Made by a program: the position numbers and the translations under genes
In this document: positions 59,576 to 64,000 of the stretch, one piece after another
How positions within the stretch are numbered: position 1 is the stretch's first letter
Layout of the letters: the number at the start of each line of letters is the position of its first letter
From: Marthasterias glacialis
Lineage: Eukaryota; Echinodermata; Asteroidea; Forcipulatida; Asteriidae
Length of the DNA: 64,000 nt
Assembly (NCBI GenBank): GCA_911728455.2
Contig: OU452230.1
Location: 7,610,512-7,674,511, forward strand
Direction: 5' to 3'
The notes under the pieces: model-generated
The model's input: the letters and a program-made list of their open reading frames with translations, nothing else
What the model was told of the DNA's origin: nothing
The model's database searches: none

Positions 59576-59690
59576 ATCAAAGAGCTAGATTGCTCAGTTC
59601 GGCGCCGGCACATTAATCTGGAGGTCGCAGGTTCAAATCCCGTTCTAGTTAATTTTGTCTATGTGTACCCCAAAACGGAGTTGAATTTAC
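59576..59690 (+). mobile_element. tRNA-like SINE (family 4)
   Basis: GAGCTAGATTGCTCAGTTCG then GCGCCGGCACATTAATCTGG and GGTCGCAGGTTCAAATCCCG form a tRNA-like head. The terminal AGCTAGA and TCTAGTT can pair as a 7-bp acceptor stem with one wobble. The D stem and anticodon stem are imperfect, so a functional tRNA gene is unlikely. The AATTTTGTCTATGTGTACCC that follows resembles the body of an echinoderm tRNA-like SINE known to me only from memory. Confidence 0.65.
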
Positions 59691-61440
59691 CCAGTCAGTT
59701 TCCATTGTGGTTTATTACTTGATATTTGAAAATATTTCTCATGAGAATTGCTATGCATGTGAACTATATACATAATGATAGTGGCCTTTTAGTTTTATCT
59801 TCAAGAACCACCACTCTTGCCTGTAGAATATTAAATTATTCCAATTTCTTTAAATAGTCACTGAAATACCCGGCTGAATCATTTGAAGATCCAGTCGCTC
59901 CGATTAGATCTGAAAACACTTTAGTTCAAATAGGCCTACTGGCAATAAGATGGTAATGTACAAAACACACGAGATAGGCTTTATAAATAGTTGTAGCCTC
60001 GCCACAAGCCGCTTCTAGACGCGATCGCAGTGCCAGCCGGACGGTCGGAGGTGTAATCGCCTGAATCTTGTTGCATTTTTTTCTTGGTGCTTTTTTTCGG
60101 GGGGGGGGGGGGTCACGTGTACTCGAAGCATTTTTTAAGAGAAAAAAACCCAAGATACTCAAGTATTTTCAAATGATTATGTATATACTCGATTTTAATT
60201 GTATATTTTAATAGAGTTTACTCTTATGTTTGAAGTGATCCTCTTATTTCTCAAAATAAATAACTGTAGCCAAACAGAGATCAGATAGAGGGGAGAAAGC
60301 GAGTCAGTCCCCGATATGTTATGATGAGAAAAACGTATTTGTTATTGAAGTCCTTCCCTTTGGGGACACGACAGTGATATTGCACCTCCATTAATGTCAA
60401 GAAAAAAGAGTTTACTCAAGAGTGAGGCATGTGTGTCTTACCTTAACACGGTCAGTCTGCGAAATATACAGTCTGGCAAGAGACAAAATATATCAAAATA
60501 ATACCAGTTTGTAAAAACTCGTCAATGTCATGCGGCAGCTAAAAACGTCATATGTAGTTCATAAAAACTCATTCATATTATAGTTTGCGGGAACTCGACT
60601 TGGAGCGGTGGGTTGGGGGGAGGGGAGGGTCATTCAATAAAACATGATTGATGTGTAATTTATCAGAACTCCTAGGTTCCCCTCACTAGTCGTACATAAT
60701 GTAGAGTGACTTTGAAGGTCACCAGTGAAAAGCTATTATTTTGATAGGCCGGTTATACAGATTGGCAAGGCATGAGCAATAATCGCTACTGCTCTCAACA
60801 TGGCTGTCGAGTTGGACAATTCCAGTTTGAAGCTTTATGCGGCTTTCTGCTCAGTCTTCCCATCTCTTTGTTAAATATTCGACATTGTTATTAAATGTGG
60901 TTAAAGGCGAAGTGCAGGATTGGTTATATATATTATTAGGAAAAGCTGTTATTTTCAGTCTGACTGTTCACTGATTATAAAGTTCATACCAGTACCAAGA
61001 ATCGAGAGATTGTATTCCGTCTGAAATACAATTGATTTCAAGAAAACGGCATTTCAAGTCCCTACAATTCACAGTTGCATATTTCGATTGCCGCGATCGA
61101 AATAAACCCAATATGAACGTGCACAGAAATCCCTGACGAAACGTAAACTATTCTTTGATGTCCCCCCAACCCCATCCAACATGATCGCCGAATATTAAGA
61201 AAATGCTAACACGTTGGTTGCATGTTGTGTTCATTGAAAATTGGGGGACGTGAAATTATTAACCTTCTCAAAAATAATGATGTATATTGCCCTTAATAAC
61301 TAAAGAACGTGTACCGTTAAAATATGTCATACTGCGGAGTAGACCGAAAACTGGTCAAGTCTTCTACTAAAGAGACAATGAAGATAATGATGATATTTGA
61401 TATTTGATATTATTAGTAAACATGTATTCACATGCAATCT
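59691..61440. other. unique AT-rich sequence, no gene recognised
   Basis: A G14 run at about 60099-60112 and a GGGGGGAGGGGAGGG patch at about 60614-60628 are the only notable local features. No supported coding sequence. Confidence 0.5.
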
Positions 61441-61891
61441 TACGGAAGCGTATTGCCGCCGCGTGAATAAAAAATCTCTCTTATCGTGTACGTACACGAT
61501 AGTTATCGTGTACGTACACAATAAGTATCATGTACGTACACGATAAAACAAAACTTATAGTGTACGCACACGATAATTCCCAACTCATCGTGTACGTACA
61601 CGATAAGTTGTCATGTACGTACACGATAAATATCGTGTAAGTATACGATAAGTTGTCATGTACGTACACGATAAATATCGTGTAAGTATACGATAAGTTG
61701 TCGTGTACGTACACGATATGTTTGAACTTATCGTGTGCGTACACGATAAGTAAAATCTTATCATGTACCTACACGATAATTACCGTGTACGTACATGATA
61801 ACTCATCGTGTACGTACATGATAACTTATCGTGTACGTACACGATGAGAGTGAGATTTGTTTTATTCACTTGGCGACAATACACTTCCGTA
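61441..61891. mobile_element. TA-flanked MITE with a core of 15 palindromic repeats
   Basis: Left TACGGAAGCGTATTGCCGCC (61441-61460) and right GGCGACAATACACTTCCGTA (61872-61891) are inverted repeats that continue inward through GTGAATAAAA..AATCTC, about 40 bp with a few mismatches. Both ends carry TA, as expected for Tc1/mariner-type target duplication. Between them (61481-61846) lie about 15 copies of the 20-bp palindrome TATCGTGTACGTACACGATA. The 64- and 87-codon minus-strand frames (repeating YVHDN) are shadows. Confidence 0.8.
61481..61846. repeat. tandem array of ~15 copies of a 20-22-bp palindrome
   Basis: Each unit reads close to TATCGTGTACGTACACGATA, a perfect self-complement, spaced by 0-8 bp. 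Variants (ATGTACG, GTAAGTATAC, GTGTGCGT) break one or two pairs. The pair of units ATATCGTGTAAGTATACGAT then AAGTTGTC is repeated twice (about 61628-61695), showing amplification of blocks. Confidence 0.95.
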
Positions 61892-61929
61892 CGATCCGGG
61901 GACATGACAAACAATCCAAAACAAGTGTG

Positions 61930-62055
61930 TACCCCTCGTTAGGATTTGAACCGGGAGATACCAAGCCAGAGATACGAGCATTGGAAGCAAACAAGGTGAG
62001 CCAGTCTGAGGAACTGGCCCCGTTCAGTGCTATCGCAGCAATTGCGTTTTTTTAT
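61930..62055 (-). mobile_element. possible tRNA-like SINE fragment, reverse orientation
   Basis: GGATTTGAACC at about 61941-61951 is the reverse complement of GGTTCAAATCC, a near-consensus B box, preceded on that strand by sequence without a strong A box. It crosses an 84-codon plus-strand frame that therefore gains no support. Confidence 0.3.
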
Positions 62056-63809
62056 GATCCAGCTCGTCGATTATCCGCACTATGAATTCTAGATCTCTAT
62101 TAAACTTGTATGTACTTACAGTCAACTACTCCTAAAGTGTCTAATTGACCAGATGGTGTGACGACTTGACAGAGAATCGATCCACTCACACCTTACAAGT
62201 CTCCACTTCATTCTTTAACCCCCCCCCCCCCAACCCCCACCCCACCCATCTCTCTCTATCCATCCCTCTAAGATCAAGAGTCCGCCCCTCGTGATTGAAG
62301 TAGACATCAGAATGGGCAAGTAAGCGACAAGACGACCCATCGATCCCCAAAAACCCATCACAGCGTTGTCATATAGAACACCCCCGTACCTCTACAGTCG
62401 CGAAGGAATCCCACGCCACTTTCTAAATTCACTCATTCCCGGGTCATTTATTCCAGCTTCTTGGACTGAATAATCGTCTCACAGGATATACTGTTATTAT
62501 TATTGACACAGAGCGTTGATCAGGCGAGACTGTCTTCGATTGTACGTAATTATATACAGCGGGAAAGTTTGATTGGTTTTTGCCCCCATGCCAACGGTTG
62601 CATTTATAGTGCAAACTCTGATGGCCGGAAATACACCAGCCTTTGCATGCTGACTTAGAAGAATAGATGCAACAATAATATCCAGAGACTCCGCTGACCT
62701 ATGCGAACAAACAAGGATAATCTTGATCCCTAATTTTCACGTAGATTGCTTAAAGTTGGCTCAAAAATCTCTCCATTCCCCAAAGACATGACTGTTTCCA
62801 TTTGTTCTCGTTGTGCTTGTTCATCGAGTATTCATGAGATACTAGGCAACAGGTTGCGAACCTCAGTTAAAACAATGACCCAAAAAATGAATGCATAATT
62901 CCGGTCAGCAGCTGATGATCTGAGCATAAACTATTTTGCCGGTGATAATTTCCCACCAATATTTCCGTTGGAGGGAAATCTGATCATTACTAGTATTATG
63001 CGTAAAACAAGTAAGACATATTTTTGTGAATAAAATATGACTTTTGGTGTATTTTGTTCACGGTGGGTGGAGTTGATGAAAGATTAGATTCATGACTCCT
63101 ATCCAGTAGTTTTTCAAAAAAAAACATATCATAAAGGGATGACCACAATAATTAATATCTTTTATGGAGAGCATATTTATTCTCTGGGTTGAAAAAAAAC
63201 ACCACCAAAGAGGGATAGTGTATAATTGGCATTCGTGTCAATCATCAAGTTTGAAAAAAAAAGTACCAATCAATAAACAATAAAATGATAGTATACATCA
63301 TTAGTTTTGGAGCAGAATTTTCAACTTCAATATTTTGGTTCTCAACATATTAAGGGCTAAAACATGAATGGTTTCTGGAAGAGTACATTCATTTCAATCC
63401 GCTGTAGTTTTCGAGAAACACATCGACGGGAGACGGTTACAGTGGCATCAATTTGTGGGCAGTGGGTGCGGGGGCACGTGTCCCGTCCTTCCCCACAGGT
63501 GCCCCCGAAATCATGACCTTTGGAACTTAAAATTACAAGATGTAAATGCTGCATTTTATAAGATTTTATGCAGTATCATCTACGTACTTATAGACTTAAT
63601 AAAATTACATTTTAAAATTACAAATTACAAATTACTAATTACATTTTTTCAGTTAGTAGAGCTTTAATTCCAATCTTGAAGGTTTTTTTTTAACACATTT
63701 GCTTTTAGTATTCGCGAATAGTACTCGCACATAATAAATCACTTTCTTTATTTGAAAATTTCAAATTTCTGCCGTACCACTTTTGCACCACTCACTGTAA
63801 CGCAATCCT
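62056..63809. other. unique sequence, low in repeats at 62270-62780, no gene recognised
   Basis: Segment 62270-62780 has mixed composition and few simple repeats and could contain conserved non-coding sequence. A C12 run lies at about 62219-62230. An inverted pair GGGGGCAC / GTGCCCCC lies at about 63471-63508. The frames at 63357-63667 on both strands overlap each other and are not supported. Confidence 0.4.
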
Positions 63810-63943
63810 GGGGTGGATTTCACATAGCGCTTTAGGACTATAGTCTTATCTTGAGTTAGGAAGAGTAACTAGTCCTAACTTATAGGACTAGTCATAATTT
63901 AGGACAAGTCATAAGTTAGGACTAGTTTTGTGAGATCCACCCC
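63810..63943. mobile_element. 134-bp MITE with 15-bp terminal inverted repeats
   Basis: The left end GGGGTGGATTTCACA (63810-63824) matches the right end TGTGAGATCCACCCC (63929-63943) with one mismatch. The interior consists of short inverted and direct copies of AGTCCTAACTTA/TAGGACTAGT. This fits a very common echinoderm MITE (from memory). There is no coding sequence. Confidence 0.85.
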
Positions 63944-64000
63944 TGGTGATTTAGGAGGTTGCCACCCTTTTGGAAGAAGGAGAAGTACATCATTGGCTGC

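Noticed and set aside
59581..59650. Functional tRNA gene
   Set aside because: The acceptor stem can pair, but the D, anticodon and T stems have mismatches and the sequence continues into a SINE-like body. Called a tRNA-like SINE instead.
61481..61744. 87-codon YVHDN-repeat protein
   Set aside because: Frame through the 20-bp palindrome array inside a MITE.

Overview
The window looks like repeat-rich, gene-poor nuclear DNA from a marine invertebrate deuterostome, most likely an echinoderm (sea star or sea cucumber rather than a vertebrate). It is AT-rich, dense in simple repeats and long G/C or A/T homopolymers, and carries several tRNA-derived SINE families and palindromic MITE families that I associate with echinoderm genomes. 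That assignment rests on recalled repeat families, not on a search. No complete protein-coding gene can be supported. Almost all ORFs of 60-250 codons are chance frames or frames running through tandem repeats. The only coding-like signals are a broken remnant on the minus strand at 45.07-45.50 kb and a very tentative TATA-associated 43-codon ORF at 11.0-11.2 kb.

Layout: 1-15.9 kb is unique AT-rich DNA with minisatellites (1.64-1.98 and 11.37-11.73 kb), a MITE with a perfect 40-bp palindrome (3.72-4.05 kb), SINEs (3.45, 5.32, 15.07 kb) and fold-back remnants (9.8-10.2, 11.9-12.3, 14.75 kb). From 15.94 to 36.29 kb one compound locus dominates. A hexanucleotide microsatellite (ACAAAA then ACAAGA) opens it, seven tandem copies of a transposon-like unit fill it, and the mirror-order microsatellite (ACAAGA then ACAAAA) closes it.

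Each unit starts CTAGA, then has a 5' hairpin and the motif AAAGCTGTTCCGA. Intact units end in an 11-bp-stem hairpin followed directly by CTAA, so AGCTGTTCCGA and TCGGAACAGCT form inverted ends. Internally the units are built from paired ~131-bp repeats and ~547/642-bp modules that carry a perfect CRE palindrome. The first unit is 6.9 kb because it holds a 147-bp satellite of three-level hierarchical structure (17.8-20.8 kb) plus about 2 kb of other sequence. The nearest known analogy is a non-autonomous Helitron/Helentron-type element (HINE or pearl-like), but no Rep/helicase coding is present and the assignment is inference.

From 36.3 to 64 kb the DNA returns to unique sequence with MITEs (37.17, 37.57, 41.83, 63.81 kb), a 55-bp-arm hairpin (40.79 kb), a GTTGTGGCT minisatellite (42.8-43.4 kb), SINEs (39.4, 50.4, 52.35, 59.58 kb), a GTAAACGGTTAACATTA minisatellite (53.8 kb) and a TA-flanked MITE whose core is 15 copies of a 20-bp palindrome (61.44-61.89 kb). 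Nothing here forms an operon or pathway. The window is best read as intergenic or intronic DNA shaped by mobile elements and tandem amplification.
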